A stretch of DNA of 64,000 nucleotides from JBEKUY01 sp049514555 (GCA_049514555.1 JBEKUY010000001.1:434001-498000); one strand, 5' to 3'. Positions 15,989-25,316 are shown, counted from the first letter of the stretch. The notes: a model not told the origin generated them from the letters alone. A program made the numbers and translations.

Positions 15989-17161
15989 ATGCTGCGTTTC
16001 TTCACTGCAGGCGAATCGCACGGTCAGGCGTTGATCGCCTGGATCTCGGGATTGCCCGCTTCCCTTCCCGTAGAGCTCGATTACATCAATCACGAGCTTC
16101 ACCGCCGCCAATTGGGCTATGGACGCGGCGGCCGGCAAAAGATCGAGAAAGATCGCGCGGAAGCACTCGCTGGCATCCGGCATGGCAAGACCATCGGCGC
16201 ACCCATTGCTCTGCGCATCGAGAACAGAGACTGGGCTAACTGGGGGCGCGCGCTCCCAGCGGAAGATTCCGAGGGCGCCGAGGATCAGAAGCGCCCGCTG
16301 ACAGCGCCGCGGCCGGGCCACGCTGACCTTCCGGGCGCGCTCAAGTTCGGATTCCACGATGCGCGGTACATTCTGGAACGAGCCTCCGCGAGAGAAACGG
16401 CGGCGCGCGTGGCCGCAGGGGCTTTGGCCAAGTTGCTGCTGCGGGAGTTCGGGATCGAGATCGCCAGTCACGTCACTGGCGTCGGCAAGGTGCATCTCGA
16501 ACGCGACGCGAACTGGGACGAGATCAAGAAGGTCAGCGCGAACCTTGAGTCCCCTCTTCGCTGCGTGGACGAGGAAACTCAGAAGCGCATGATGGCGGAA
16601 GTGGACGATGTCCTTCGCTCCGGCGATTCCGTGGGCGGAATCTTCGAAGTCGTGGCGCACGGTGTCGTGGCAGGGCTGGGCACGCACGCGCAGTGGGACG
16701 AGCGGCTCGATGGGCGATTGGCCCAGGCGATTCTCTCGATACAGGCGGTGAAGGGCTTCGAGATTGGGGCGGCAGTGACCGGCGCGTCGTCGTACGGCTC
16801 GTCCGTGCAGGACGAAATCAATTACGATGCCGCGAGCAAGCGTTTCCATCGCAAGTCGAACCGAGCCGGGGGAATCGAGGGCGGGATCACCAATGGCGAG
16901 GACGTCGTCTTGCGAGGGTACTTGAAGCCGATCAGCACGCTTCGGCGCGCGCTCGAGACGGCCGATCTGGTGACGAAGCAAGCGGTCAAGGCTGCCTACG
17001 AGCGGTCGGACGTGTGCGTGGTGCCTGCGGCCGGAGTTGTCGCAGAAGCCATGACGGCACTTGTGCTGGCAGAGGCCTTTCTGCAAAAATTTAGTGGCGA
17101 TTCGCTCGCCGAAACCCGGCGAAATTACGAATCCTACTTGCAGCAACTCGATGACTTCTGA
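15989..17161 (+). CDS. aroC: Chorismate synthase
   Basis: This 390-residue enzyme converts 5-enolpyruvylshikimate-3-phosphate to chorismate with reduced FMN, the last step of the shikimate pathway. Family signatures are MLRFFTAGESHGQAL at the start, GRGGRQKIEKD, RPGHADLPGALKFG, RASARETAARVAAGA and NRAGGIEGGITNGEDV. ATG 15989 is chosen because the family begins at MLRFFTAGESHG; the frame is open upstream to 15956 but the 11 extra residues do not fit. The end overlaps def by 11 bases, indicating one transcript aroC-def-fmt. Confidence 0.96.
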   Translation: MLRFFTAGESHGQALIAWISGLPASLPVELDYINHELHRRQLGYGRGGRQKIEKDRAEALAGIRHGKTIGAPIALRIENRDWANWGRALPAEDSEGAEDQKRPLTAPRPGHADLPGALKFGFHDARYILERASARETAARVAAGALAKLLLREFGIEIASHVTGVGKVHLERDANWDEIKKVSANLESPLRCVDEETQKRMMAEVDDVLRSGDSVGGIFEVVAHGVVAGLGTHAQWDERLDGRLAQAILSIQAVKGFEIGAAVTGASSYGSSVQDEINYDAASKRFHRKSNRAGGIEGGITNGEDVVLRGYLKPISTLRRALETADLVTKQAVKAAYERSDVCVVPAAGVVAEAMTALVLAEAFLQKFSGDSLAETRRNYESYLQQLDDF

Positions 17162-17705
17162 TTCCACAATCAACGCGCAAGTCCGGAAAGCGCGCAAGAT
17201 CTACCCAATCGTGAAGTACGGGAACCCCGTGCTTGAAGCACCGACCCAGCCGGTGACGAAGTTCGACGCTGAGCTCGAAGAGCTGTGCCAGGACATGTTT
17301 GAATCCATGTACGCGGCGCAGGGAGTGGGTCTCGCCGCAACACAGATCGGCAGGAATCTGAGGCTGGCGGTCGTGGACGTAACCACCGGGAAGACTCCGG
17401 AAGCCAGGATCGTCCTCGCCAATCCGCAGATCATCCACACCGAAGGCGAAGTCCGGGAAGAGGAAGGCTGCCTCTCGGTGCCCGGCTTTCGCGGGTACGT
17501 TCTCCGGCCGCAGTTCGTCACCATTCGTGCGCAGGATGCGAAGGGGCAGACCTTCGAAATGCGCAGTGAGGGCCTGCTGGCTCGCGCGTTCTGCCATGAG
17601 ACCGACCACCTGGACGGAGTGCTCTTCATCCAGCATCTGAGCCTGATCAAACGCGACCTCATCAAGCGGAAGATCCGTAAGCTGAGGAAGCGCGGCGAAT
17701 GGTAG
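17151..17705 (+). CDS. def: Peptide deformylase
   Basis: This 184-residue metallo-hydrolase removes the formyl group from nascent proteins. All three motifs are present: GVGLAATQIG (motif 1), EEGCLSVPG (motif 2, metal-binding Cys) and CHETDHLDGVLF (motif 3, HExxH form). ATG 17151 lies inside the end of aroC and removes a 30-residue non-homologous extension. fmt follows 12 bases later, the usual pairing of deformylase with methionyl-tRNA formyltransferase. Confidence 0.96.
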   Translation: MTSDSTINAQVRKARKIYPIVKYGNPVLEAPTQPVTKFDAELEELCQDMFESMYAAQGVGLAATQIGRNLRLAVVDVTTGKTPEARIVLANPQIIHTEGEVREEEGCLSVPGFRGYVLRPQFVTIRAQDAKGQTFEMRSEGLLARAFCHETDHLDGVLFIQHLSLIKRDLIKRKIRKLRKRGEW

Positions 17706-17717
17706 CCTGTCTCTCCC

Positions 17718-18689
17718 ATGACCCTGCGGATCGTCTTTTGCGGGACCCCGTCATTCGCGGTGCCCTCGCTCCGGCATCTTCTCGACCAGCCTGATTTCGA
17801 GGTTGTGGCGGTCGTCACGCAGCCGGACCGGGCGAGTGGACGCGGCCACAAGGTCGTACCGCCACCGGTGAAGGAAGTTGCCTCCGAGCGCGGGGTGCGC
17901 GTTGTGCAGCCTGAGCGGATCGGGGCAGCGGAAACAGAAGGCATGCTGCGGGAATTGGCTCCGGAAGCGGTCGCGATCATCGCCTACGGGCAAATCGTCC
18001 CGCCCGGGCTCTTGCCGCTGCCGCGATTGGGCTGGATCAATCTGCACGCCTCCTTGCTCCCGAAGTACCGCGGCGCGGCCCCCATCCAATGGGCCATCGC
18101 GGGAGGTGAGCCAAAAACCGGGCTGACAACGATGCGGATCGATGCAGGCCTGGATACGGGGGAAATCCTGCTGCAACAGGAGATGCCGATCGGTGCGGAC
18201 GAGACCGCGCCCGAACTGACTGCCAGGATGGCTGACGCCGGCGCCCCCTTGCTGGCGGATACTCTGCGCAAAATAGTTTCTGGTGAAGTGACCCCCCGGT
18301 CCCAAGAGCATTCACGCGCGACATATGCCCCGCAGTTGAAAAGAGAAGACGGCCGGGTGGACTGGTCACAACCCGCCACAGCGATCTACAACCGCATGCG
18401 CGGTTTCGCCCCCTGGCCTGGCAGCTATTCCGCCTTTCGTGGACAAACCTGCCACATATGGGGCCGGCCCCTCGTGGGCACTTTCTCCCGGCCTGCGGAT
18501 GTCCCCGGCACAATCCACGTAGAAGAAGGAACAATCGGCGTGGCCTGTGGCGGAGGAAGCCGGCTCAAACTGCTCTTTCTGCAGTTCGAGGGGCGAAAGC
18601 AAATCAGCGCGCGTGAGTTCGCCAACGGAGTTCACCTGCGGGACGGTGAATCCTTTTCTAATCGCAGCGCGTCCAAGGAAACGGGTTAA
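17718..18689 (+). CDS. fmt: Methionyl-tRNA formyltransferase
   Basis: This 323-residue enzyme transfers a formyl group from 10-formyl-tetrahydrofolate to initiator Met-tRNA. The N-terminal Rossmann-like part starts TLRIVFCGTPSFAVPSL. The catalytic region has HASLLPKYRGAAPIQWAI and GLDTGEILLQ. The C-terminal tRNA-binding domain is present (NRMRGFAPWPGSYSAF). Length fits the family, and it is the third gene of aroC-def-fmt. Confidence 0.95.
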   Translation: MTLRIVFCGTPSFAVPSLRHLLDQPDFEVVAVVTQPDRASGRGHKVVPPPVKEVASERGVRVVQPERIGAAETEGMLRELAPEAVAIIAYGQIVPPGLLPLPRLGWINLHASLLPKYRGAAPIQWAIAGGEPKTGLTTMRIDAGLDTGEILLQQEMPIGADETAPELTARMADAGAPLLADTLRKIVSGEVTPRSQEHSRATYAPQLKREDGRVDWSQPATAIYNRMRGFAPWPGSYSAFRGQTCHIWGRPLVGTFSRPADVPGTIHVEEGTIGVACGGGSRLKLLFLQFEGRKQISAREFANGVHLRDGESFSNRSASKETG

Positions 18690-18803
18690 CGCGCCGTGGC
18701 AGTTTGGTTTGCTCTCAAGACACTGCTCGTGCATACTCGTCAGGTTCTGGGCACAGCCGGCTGGTCCGTCGTCCGAAAGTAGATACCCAGAGGCGTTTGC
18801 GTC

Positions 18804-20609
18804 ATGTCCACGGCGGCGGCCACACATGGAAAAATGAAAACACAAAAATCAGCATCCCCCTTTTGTTGGGCCTTGAGTTGCCTTCTTTCTTTGTGGCTTT
18901 CGATCACGCCGGCCCTGGCGGTCTCCACGGACCAAGCCACTCCCAAGCCGGCCAAAAACACCGATTTGGTTCTCGAAACAATGCAGTCCGAGCTGAACCG
19001 GGCGACCAATGAACTCCTGAAGTCCGATCCCGCACCCTACTTTGTCAGCTACACGGTCTACGACGAGGATGCGGCTGTTATTGCCGGCACGTTGGGCAGC
19101 CTGCTCAGTAGCCTGGCCTCCCACCGCCGCCAGGCCGACGTGACCATGCGCGTCGGCACACCGGACCTCGACAATACTCATGGACAGAACCGCCAGTCGG
19201 GGATGACCTCGGGGCCGTTGCCGGTCGAAAATGACCGTGACGCCATCGCTCGGAGCCTGTGGGAGCTGACCGATCGCGAATATAAGCGAGCGGCTCCGAC
19301 CTTCTTGAGGGTCAAGACGGACCGGGCAGTGCGAGCCGAAGAGGAAGACAAGTCACCCGATTTCTCGAAGGAGGCGCTACAAATGGAGGCGGCGGCCCCG
19401 GCGCCAGCCTTGAACTTCGACCGGGCCGCGTGGGAGCAGCGCGTACGACGGACCTCAGCCGCCTTCCGCGATTACCCGGAAGTGTACTCCGCGATTGTCG
19501 CTCTCCAAGTTAGCTCCTCGACATCTCGTTATGTTTCCAGCGAAGGTAGCCGTCTGATTTCCCCAAGCTCCAACGCCCGGCTGGTCCTGCAGGCCGAGAC
19601 CCGCGCCGACGACGGCATGGAATTGTTCCGTGTCGAAACCTTCCAAGCGCCGACGGTGGCCGAATTGCCCGGCGAAACCGAGATTGTGTCCAAGATCCGG
19701 CAAATGGCTGCAGATCTGAAAGCGCTACGGGCCGCGCCGGTCGCCGAGCCCTTCGACGGGCCGGCCCTGCTTTCGGGGCGGGCCGCTGCCGTGTTCTTTC
19801 ACGAGGTTCTCGGGCACCGGCTCGAGGGTCACCGGCAACGCGACGAAGAGGAAGGGCAAACTTTCACGAAGAAGGTCGGCCAGGAAGTCCTACCGAAGTT
19901 CTTGAGCGTTGTGGACGATCCGACGCTGAAGGAAATCGGCGGGGTCAAGCTCTCTGGATCGTACGACTATGACACCGAAGGCGTCCCGGCCAAGCGCGTG
20001 GAGGTCATCCAAAACGGCGTGTTGAAGAGCTTTCTGATGTCCCGCATGCCGGTGAAGAGCTTTGCCCAATCCAACGGCCACGGGCGAGGCCAGCCCGGCT
20101 ACATGCCCACGGGGCGGCAAGGGAACTTGATGGTCACGTCCACGCAAGCCGTTCCCGAGGCTGAGCTTCGCACCCGGTTCATCGAAGAAATCAAGAAGCA
20201 GGGGAAGCCCTACGGCCTGTATTTCGACGACGTCCAAGGCGGCTTCACGCTCACGATGCGCGCGCTGCCGCAAGCATTTCAGGTTCTTCCGGTGATGGTC
20301 TATCGCGTGTACTCCGATGGCCGGCCGGACGACCTGGTGCGGGGGGTGGATATCGTGGGGACGCCGCTGGCGGCACTGACGAGGATTGAGGTCACCGGGA
20401 ACCAGCCGCGCGTATTCAACGGCATCTGCGGCGCGGAGTCCGGGAACGTGCCTGTCTCCGCAATCGCACCGGCCATGCTCTTTTCCGAGATGGAGGTGCA
20501 GAAGCGCGCGCAATCGCACAACCGCCCACCGATCCTGCCGCCCCCGGGGTTTGAGAGCAGCGGCAGCAACGGCCCGGGCAAGGCCGCCGAACCGGAGAAG
20601 AAACCATGA
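18804..20609 (+). CDS. Secreted TldD-like metalloprotease
   Basis: This 601-residue protein is of the TldD/PmbA family. An N-terminal signal sequence (hydrophobic core around residues 20-38, ending near TPALA-V) indicates export, unlike cytoplasmic TldD. The zinc motif HExxxH is present as HEVLGH (333-338), followed by the conserved RLEGHRQ. C-terminal family features GSYDYDTEGVPA and SNGHGRGQPGYMPTGRQGNL are present. ATG 18804 has AGAGG about ten bases upstream; ATG 18834 is an alternative that shortens the n-region. The stop overlaps the next gene by four bases (ATGA), so the pair is probably made together. Confidence 0.85.
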   Translation: MSTAAATHGKMKTQKSASPFCWALSCLLSLWLSITPALAVSTDQATPKPAKNTDLVLETMQSELNRATNELLKSDPAPYFVSYTVYDEDAAVIAGTLGSLLSSLASHRRQADVTMRVGTPDLDNTHGQNRQSGMTSGPLPVENDRDAIARSLWELTDREYKRAAPTFLRVKTDRAVRAEEEDKSPDFSKEALQMEAAAPAPALNFDRAAWEQRVRRTSAAFRDYPEVYSAIVALQVSSSTSRYVSSEGSRLISPSSNARLVLQAETRADDGMELFRVETFQAPTVAELPGETEIVSKIRQMAADLKALRAAPVAEPFDGPALLSGRAAAVFFHEVLGHRLEGHRQRDEEEGQTFTKKVGQEVLPKFLSVVDDPTLKEIGGVKLSGSYDYDTEGVPAKRVEVIQNGVLKSFLMSRMPVKSFAQSNGHGRGQPGYMPTGRQGNLMVTSTQAVPEAELRTRFIEEIKKQGKPYGLYFDDVQGGFTLTMRALPQAFQVLPVMVYRVYSDGRPDDLVRGVDIVGTPLAALTRIEVTGNQPRVFNGICGAESGNVPVSAIAPAMLFSEMEVQKRAQSHNRPPILPPPGFESSGSNGPGKAAEPEKKP

Positions 20610-22327
20610 CCCGCTCGCTGGGATCGCTTCGCAAGATTCTGTCCACCTTCGCCGCCGTGCTGCTTGCATCCAGCGCGGCCCTCGGCGCACCTCCGCGTCA
20701 TCCGGCCCCCGCTCGTTCGGCCTCCAGCGCGGACCTTGCTCCAGCGAAGGGTGACGCCGTTCTCGAGGCCCTCTTGACGGAACTCAACCGCTCCAAGTCG
20801 CAACTGCGAATGGACAATGTTCCTCCGCCCTACTACATCGAGTATCGCGTCAGCGATCTCGAAGTCTTCACGGCGGGCGCGGCCTTCGGCGCACTCCGCG
20901 ATCTGCAACTGTCGCGTGTCCGGGTGTTGCGCGCGGTCGTGCGTGTCGGCGATTACAAACAGGACAGCTATTACGGTGGAGGCCTCGGCGATACCCAAAT
21001 CCTTCCCCTGGACGACGACCCGATTGCTCTTCGGCACCAAGTCTGGCTCGCGACCGACGCCGCCTACAAGGCCGCCACCGAGGCGCTCACCCAGAAACAA
21101 GCGGCCCTGAAGCAGTTCACTCCTGACCCGAACGTCCCGGACGACTTTGCCCGCGCTCCGGCAGTTCAATCCATCGGGCCTCTGGCGAAGCTGCAATATG
21201 ACGGGGAGCGCTGGCGCAAAGCGCTGGAAGATGTGACCGGCCTGTATCGGCAGTATCCCGACGTGCAAACGCTGGACGCGGCCGTTCGCTTCGCTTTGGA
21301 CAATGAGTATTTCGTCAATTCGGAAGGGACCGTCACGCGGTCGGGGTCGGCGACCTACGCCGTTTTCCTGAACGCCACAACGCAGGCGCCTGACGGAATG
21401 CGCCTGACCCGGAATCCATACTGGGTCGTGGGGCGTCCCGAGGAACTCCTTGCCCCCGAGGACCTCCGCAAAGAAACGGTGAAGATGCTGGAGACGCTGG
21501 TGGCGCTTCGCCAGGCTCCGATCATCGAAGAAGACTACCGCGGTCCGGTGATTCTTTCGGCCGACGCTGCGGACGACGTTTTCGATTCGTTGGTGGGGGC
21601 CAACGTCCTCGGTCACAAGCCGCAGTTAGGCAGTCCCCATCGGACCACGGGTGAGTTCGCCACGAATTACAAAACTCGTGTGCTGCCGCAATTCCTGACC
21701 GTGGTGGACGATCCGACTGTCAAGGAATTCCAGGGCCACAGCCTGACCGGGAGCTACGACTTTGACAGCGAGGGTGTTCGGGTAGCGCCGGTGACCGTGA
21801 TCGATCGCGGCATCCTCACAAACTACCTGCTCGGCCGCCAGCCGATTCGCGACTTCCCCGCTTCCGACGGTCACGGGCGAGCAGTGCCGGGAGCCTTCCC
21901 TCAGCCGGGGCTCGGCAGTCTCTTTGTTCGCGCAGCACAGGCTGTTTCGCCGGATGAACTGAAGAAGCGCATGCTGGAAATCGTTCACGAGCAGGGCAAG
22001 CCGTATGGATACTTCGCGGAAACGCTGGGTCCGAGGAACGCCCCCCGGCTTCTGTACCGGGTTTGGGAGAAGGATGGCCACTCGGAAATCGTACGCGGCG
22101 CCGTCTTCGACGAACTCGACCTGCGCACCCTGCGCAATAACCTAATTGCCGCCGGCAATGATCCCCTCGTCAGCAACCGGCCGGGCGGCTTCTCGACGAG
22201 CGTCGTGGTGCCGTCGGTTCTTTTCGATGAAATGGAAGTCAAGCGCGCCGATACGGGCAAAGAGAAGCTGCCGGAGTATCCGCCGCCGCCACTGACGAAT
22301 CCCCGTTCGGCTGGAGCAGGCCGATGA
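20606..22327 (+). CDS. Secreted TldD/TldE-like paralogue without the zinc motif
   Basis: This 573-residue protein is collinear with the preceding TldD-like protein: GSYDFDSEGVRVAPVTVIDRG and ASDGHGRAVPGAFPQPGLGS align with its C-terminal half. At the place of HEVLGH it reads FDSLVGANVLGH, so the HExxxH zinc ligands and catalytic Glu are missing. A signal peptide is predicted (about 1-28, ending SSAALG-A). In the known TldD/TldE complex the TldE subunit also lacks the metal site, so this is probably the non-catalytic partner in an exported heterodimer. It overlaps both neighbours by four bases. Confidence 0.83.
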   Translation: MTRSLGSLRKILSTFAAVLLASSAALGAPPRHPAPARSASSADLAPAKGDAVLEALLTELNRSKSQLRMDNVPPPYYIEYRVSDLEVFTAGAAFGALRDLQLSRVRVLRAVVRVGDYKQDSYYGGGLGDTQILPLDDDPIALRHQVWLATDAAYKAATEALTQKQAALKQFTPDPNVPDDFARAPAVQSIGPLAKLQYDGERWRKALEDVTGLYRQYPDVQTLDAAVRFALDNEYFVNSEGTVTRSGSATYAVFLNATTQAPDGMRLTRNPYWVVGRPEELLAPEDLRKETVKMLETLVALRQAPIIEEDYRGPVILSADAADDVFDSLVGANVLGHKPQLGSPHRTTGEFATNYKTRVLPQFLTVVDDPTVKEFQGHSLTGSYDFDSEGVRVAPVTVIDRGILTNYLLGRQPIRDFPASDGHGRAVPGAFPQPGLGSLFVRAAQAVSPDELKKRMLEIVHEQGKPYGYFAETLGPRNAPRLLYRVWEKDGHSEIVRGAVFDELDLRTLRNNLIAAGNDPLVSNRPGGFSTSVVVPSVLFDEMEVKRADTGKEKLPEYPPPPLTNPRSAGAGR

Positions 22328-23043
22328 CTTTAGGGGAGCGTCTCGAATGGCTGATGCGCATGTCGCTGCTTGCCTTCATCCTGGCATGCGCCGCTTTTTT
22401 GAGCGCGATCACGGCGATGCGGTTTGCCATTCACGGGCGCGAGGTGACCATGCCAAACCTGGTGGGCAAGAGCGCCGCGGATGCGACCCAGATGCTGCAG
22501 TCCCGGGGGTTGCTCCTGCGCGTGGCCGATCGAGTGTACAGCGATCTTTCCCTCAACGTGGTTGTCCGGCAGACGCCGCCGGCGGGCATGTTGATGAAGG
22601 TTTCGCAGCAGGCACACGTGGTGCTCAGTCTTGGCCAGCGACAGATCTCCATCCCTTCGCTGGAAGGAAAGACCTTGCGTGTCTCGCGGATCGAGCTGCT
22701 GCGCTCCGGCTTGCAGATCGGAGAAATATCGAACTTGCATTTGGCGGATGCCCCCGTGGACGCGGTGATCTTGCAGAATCCGCGCTCCGGATCGAATGCC
22801 CCCAGCCCTCGCGTGGATTTGCTGGTGTCGCAGGGAGTTGCGGAACAGTCGTACGTCATGCCCGCGCTTGTGGGCTTGAACGAGGCCGAGGCGGGAAGGC
22901 GTCTCGATCCGGCCGGCCTGCGGAGAAAGACTGACTATGTCCCGGCAACGGAGTGGCCCCACGGCGCCGTGATCGATCAGGCTCCGGCGGCAGGCTCGCG
23001 CGTTTCTCAGTCGGCGACGGTCGCCATCAAAGTCGCCGAGTAA
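22324..23043 (+). CDS. PASTA-domain membrane protein without kinase
   Basis: This encodes 239 residues. A short cytoplasmic tail and one membrane helix (about 12-34, MSLLAFILACAAFLSAITAM) are followed by three PASTA repeats of about 66 residues each, beginning VTMPNLVGKSAADATQML, ISIPSLEGKTLRVSRIEL and YVMPALVGLNEAEAGRRL. PASTA domains of Ser/Thr kinases and penicillin-binding proteins bind peptidoglycan fragments or beta-lactams. No kinase or transpeptidase domain is present here. It overlaps the TldE-like gene by four bases, so it is translated from the same transcript. Confidence 0.87.
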   Translation: MTLGERLEWLMRMSLLAFILACAAFLSAITAMRFAIHGREVTMPNLVGKSAADATQMLQSRGLLLRVADRVYSDLSLNVVVRQTPPAGMLMKVSQQAHVVLSLGQRQISIPSLEGKTLRVSRIELLRSGLQIGEISNLHLADAPVDAVILQNPRSGSNAPSPRVDLLVSQGVAEQSYVMPALVGLNEAEAGRRLDPAGLRRKTDYVPATEWPHGAVIDQAPAAGSRVSQSATVAIKVAE

Positions 23044-23075
23044 AGCCCCCTGAACAGGGCTTGATCTCTGCCCTG
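23043..23075 (+). promoter_or_regulatory. Two mutually exclusive hairpins between PASTA gene and rpe
   Basis: AAGCCC (23043-23048) can pair with GGGCTT (23057-23062), loop of 8. Alternatively CAGGGC (23055-23060) pairs with GCCCTG (23070-23075). The shared GGGC makes the two six-base-pair stems exclusive. There is no U tract. A TGTTAGAAT extended -10-like motif follows at 23091-23099, close to the rpe start. An attenuator, or simple stop-codon-proximal structure, are both possible. Confidence 0.3.
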
Positions 23076-23102
23076 ACGTCAAACTCGTTGTGTTAGAATC
23101 AC

Positions 23103-23798
23103 ATGTGTATGGCGTCTCCACACCGGATTGAGGTGGCTCCGTCGATCCTGGCGGCGGATTTCGGCGCGCTTGGCGACGCGATTCGTGCCGTGGAAGGCGC
23201 AGGCGCCCAGAGCATTCACGTGGACGTGATGGACGGGCACTTTGTCCCCAACATTTCCATCGGAGTACCTGTCGTAGCGTCCCTGCGCAAGGCAACCCGA
23301 TTGCCCCTGGACGTGCATCTGATGATCGAGAAGCCCGAACAGTACATTTCCGCGTTCGCCGAAGCGGGCGCCGACATGATCACTGTGCATCAGGAAGCGA
23401 CGGCGCATTTGAACCGGGCCATCCACGCGGTCAAGGAACACGGATGCAAGCCGGGGGTCGCGATCAACCCGGCAACGCCGGTCTCCTCACTCACCGAGGT
23501 TCTCCCGGATGTGCACCACGTCCTGGTCATGACCGTGAATCCCGGCTTCGGTGGGCAGTCGTTTCTCACCGGGGCGGTCGAGAAAATTGTCCAACTCCGC
23601 CGGATGAGGACGGATTATACTCAATACTTCCGCATTGAAGTGGATGGAGGGATTGGACCGGAAACGGTCCCCGTGGTTGTTCGCGCGGGAGCGGAGATCC
23701 TGGTGGCGGGAACATCCATCTTCCATACGCCGGATCCCGCCGCAGCCTTCCGCGAGATGCAGCGGCTGGCTTCCGAAGCGGTTATGCAGCGGGCCTGA
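23103..23798 (+). CDS. rpe: Ribulose-phosphate 3-epimerase
   Basis: This 231-residue TIM-barrel enzyme interconverts ribulose-5-phosphate and xylulose-5-phosphate in the pentose phosphate pathway. Signatures are VAPSILAADFGALG, HVDVMDGHFVPN (metal/catalytic Asp), DVHLMIEKPEQYI, MTVNPGFGGQSF and EVDGGIGPETV. ATG 23103 or ATG 23109 could start it, both just before the conserved IEVAPSILAADF. Confidence 0.95.
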   Translation: MCMASPHRIEVAPSILAADFGALGDAIRAVEGAGAQSIHVDVMDGHFVPNISIGVPVVASLRKATRLPLDVHLMIEKPEQYISAFAEAGADMITVHQEATAHLNRAIHAVKEHGCKPGVAINPATPVSSLTEVLPDVHHVLVMTVNPGFGGQSFLTGAVEKIVQLRRMRTDYTQYFRIEVDGGIGPETVPVVVRAGAEILVAGTSIFHTPDPAAAFREMQRLASEAVMQRA

Positions 23799-23839
23799 TC
23801 GAGGCTGCGATTGGGGTCAGTCTTGAGGGTCGAGGAGTT

Positions 23840-25255
23840 GTGATCGTGTGTAGAAAACTGTTTGTGTTTGCCACTCTCTCCGTTTGTCTTTTGGCTGGCG
23901 GGTGTTTCGGTCCCAAGAAGGCCAAGGTAGTAAAAAGCGACAGTTCAGTCGAGCCGGACAAGGTTCTGTACGAGCGGGCCTTGAACGACATCCAGCACGG
24001 CCGTCAAGAGATAGGCCGGCTTTCCCTCCAGACCCTGATTAATACCTACCCCGACAGCGATTACCTGGCCAAAGCGAAGCTCTCCATCGCAGACTCCTAC
24101 TACAAGGAAGGCGGTAGCGCCAATTTCACCCAGGCCATCGCCAGCTACAAAGATTTCATCGTCTTCTTTCCGTTCGATCCACAAGCCGCGTACGCCCAGA
24201 TGCAAGTGGGAATGACTTATTACCGCCAGATGGCCAAACCGGACCGAGACCGTTCGCAAGCCAAGGGGGCGGAGGACGAATTCCAGACTTTCCTGCAGAA
24301 GTATCCCGAGAGCCCGCTTGCTCCCAAGGCCGAACAACGTCTCCGGGAAGTCCAGGAGGTTCTGGCGGAAGGCGACTTCCGAATCGGCTACTACTACTAC
24401 GTCAAGGGGACTATGGCGTCCTACCGCGCGTCTGCCTCCCGATTGATGGAGGTGAGCAATCGCTATCCGCTCTACAGCAAAGCCGATCAGGCGCTCTGGA
24501 TGCTCGGTAACATTTTCGAAAAGGTCGGCAAGGGTGAACAGAAGGAAGTTGCGGCACAGTACTACGCCCGAATCGCGCGCAATTACCCTCTTTCCAATCT
24601 CGCCCCCGAGGCCAAGAAGAAGCTTGTCGCTCTCCACGCCCCGATTCCTCAGCCGGATCCGCAAGCGCTGGCTTGGATGCAGAAAGAGCGCTCCATCGAC
24701 CGGGGCCACGCGAGCATTCTCCACAAAGCGACAGGAATCCTCCATGGAGGTCCTGATGTCCGCACGGCTGCCCGCAGCGGCAGCCCCAACATGACGCCTG
24801 GCGGTGAGGCTTCCTCCGCAGGCGATATTCTGCGGCCTGGCGGCACGGCTGCGATGGGGACCGGCGGTCCCGGGAATACGGCCGTCATCGAGACCGTCAC
24901 TCCTGGCACGACTTCAGACACGACGCCGGGCGCTTCCCCATCATCGAGCGACAATCCTGGAAGCAGCGCTCCCGCGAGCGGAGGGGCTTCGCCGGCTCCC
25001 AATTCTGGGACTCCGAATCCGGAGAATCCTCCGGCTGCCACGAACGAAACCAAGGCTGATCCCAATGCTGCGGGCGCCAGTCCGCAGACGCCCTCGACTG
25101 CCACCAGCGATCCTGCAAGTAGCAATAAAGCGAGCGGCGATCAAACGAACAGCCAGCAATCGGGCACACCCGCTCCAAACGGTCAGGACAGCGACAAGAA
25201 GGACGAGTCCTCGAGCAAGAAGAAGAAAGGCCTGCGAAAAATCATTCCTTGGTAG
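23840..25255 (+). CDS. BamD-like outer-membrane lipoprotein with low-complexity tail
   Basis: This encodes 471 residues. A lipoprotein signal with lipobox LAGGC (around 18-22) precedes TPR-like repeats at about 35-270 matching the BamD/YfiO family (YERALNDIQHGRQEIGRLSL, TYPDSDYLAKAKLSIADSYY). BamD helps BamA insert beta-barrel proteins into the outer membrane. The C-terminal 180 residues are Gly/Ser/Pro/Thr-rich, ending in a basic KKKKGLRKIIPW. The tail makes it about twice the usual BamD length. Start is GTG 23840 with GAGGAG six bases upstream. The symbol is withheld because BamD-like paralogues exist. Confidence 0.82.
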   Translation: MIVCRKLFVFATLSVCLLAGGCFGPKKAKVVKSDSSVEPDKVLYERALNDIQHGRQEIGRLSLQTLINTYPDSDYLAKAKLSIADSYYKEGGSANFTQAIASYKDFIVFFPFDPQAAYAQMQVGMTYYRQMAKPDRDRSQAKGAEDEFQTFLQKYPESPLAPKAEQRLREVQEVLAEGDFRIGYYYYVKGTMASYRASASRLMEVSNRYPLYSKADQALWMLGNIFEKVGKGEQKEVAAQYYARIARNYPLSNLAPEAKKKLVALHAPIPQPDPQALAWMQKERSIDRGHASILHKATGILHGGPDVRTAARSGSPNMTPGGEASSAGDILRPGGTAAMGTGGPGNTAVIETVTPGTTSDTTPGASPSSSDNPGSSAPASGGASPAPNSGTPNPENPPAATNETKADPNAAGASPQTPSTATSDPASSNKASGDQTNSQQSGTPAPNGQDSDKKDESSSKKKKGLRKIIPW

Positions 25256-25260
25256 TGTCT

Positions 25261-25290
25261 CCGCCGGCCGCATTTCTGAAAGGCCGCCGG
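25261..25290 (+). terminator. GC-rich hairpin after the bamD-like gene
   Basis: CCGCCGGCC (25261-25269) and GGCCGCCGG (25282-25290) form a nine-base-pair stem with one mismatch and a 12-base loop, starting five bases after the stop codon. No run of T follows, so it is a candidate only. Confidence 0.4.
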
Positions 25291-25316
25291 CATCCTTTCC
25301 ATTCACCGGATGACCA

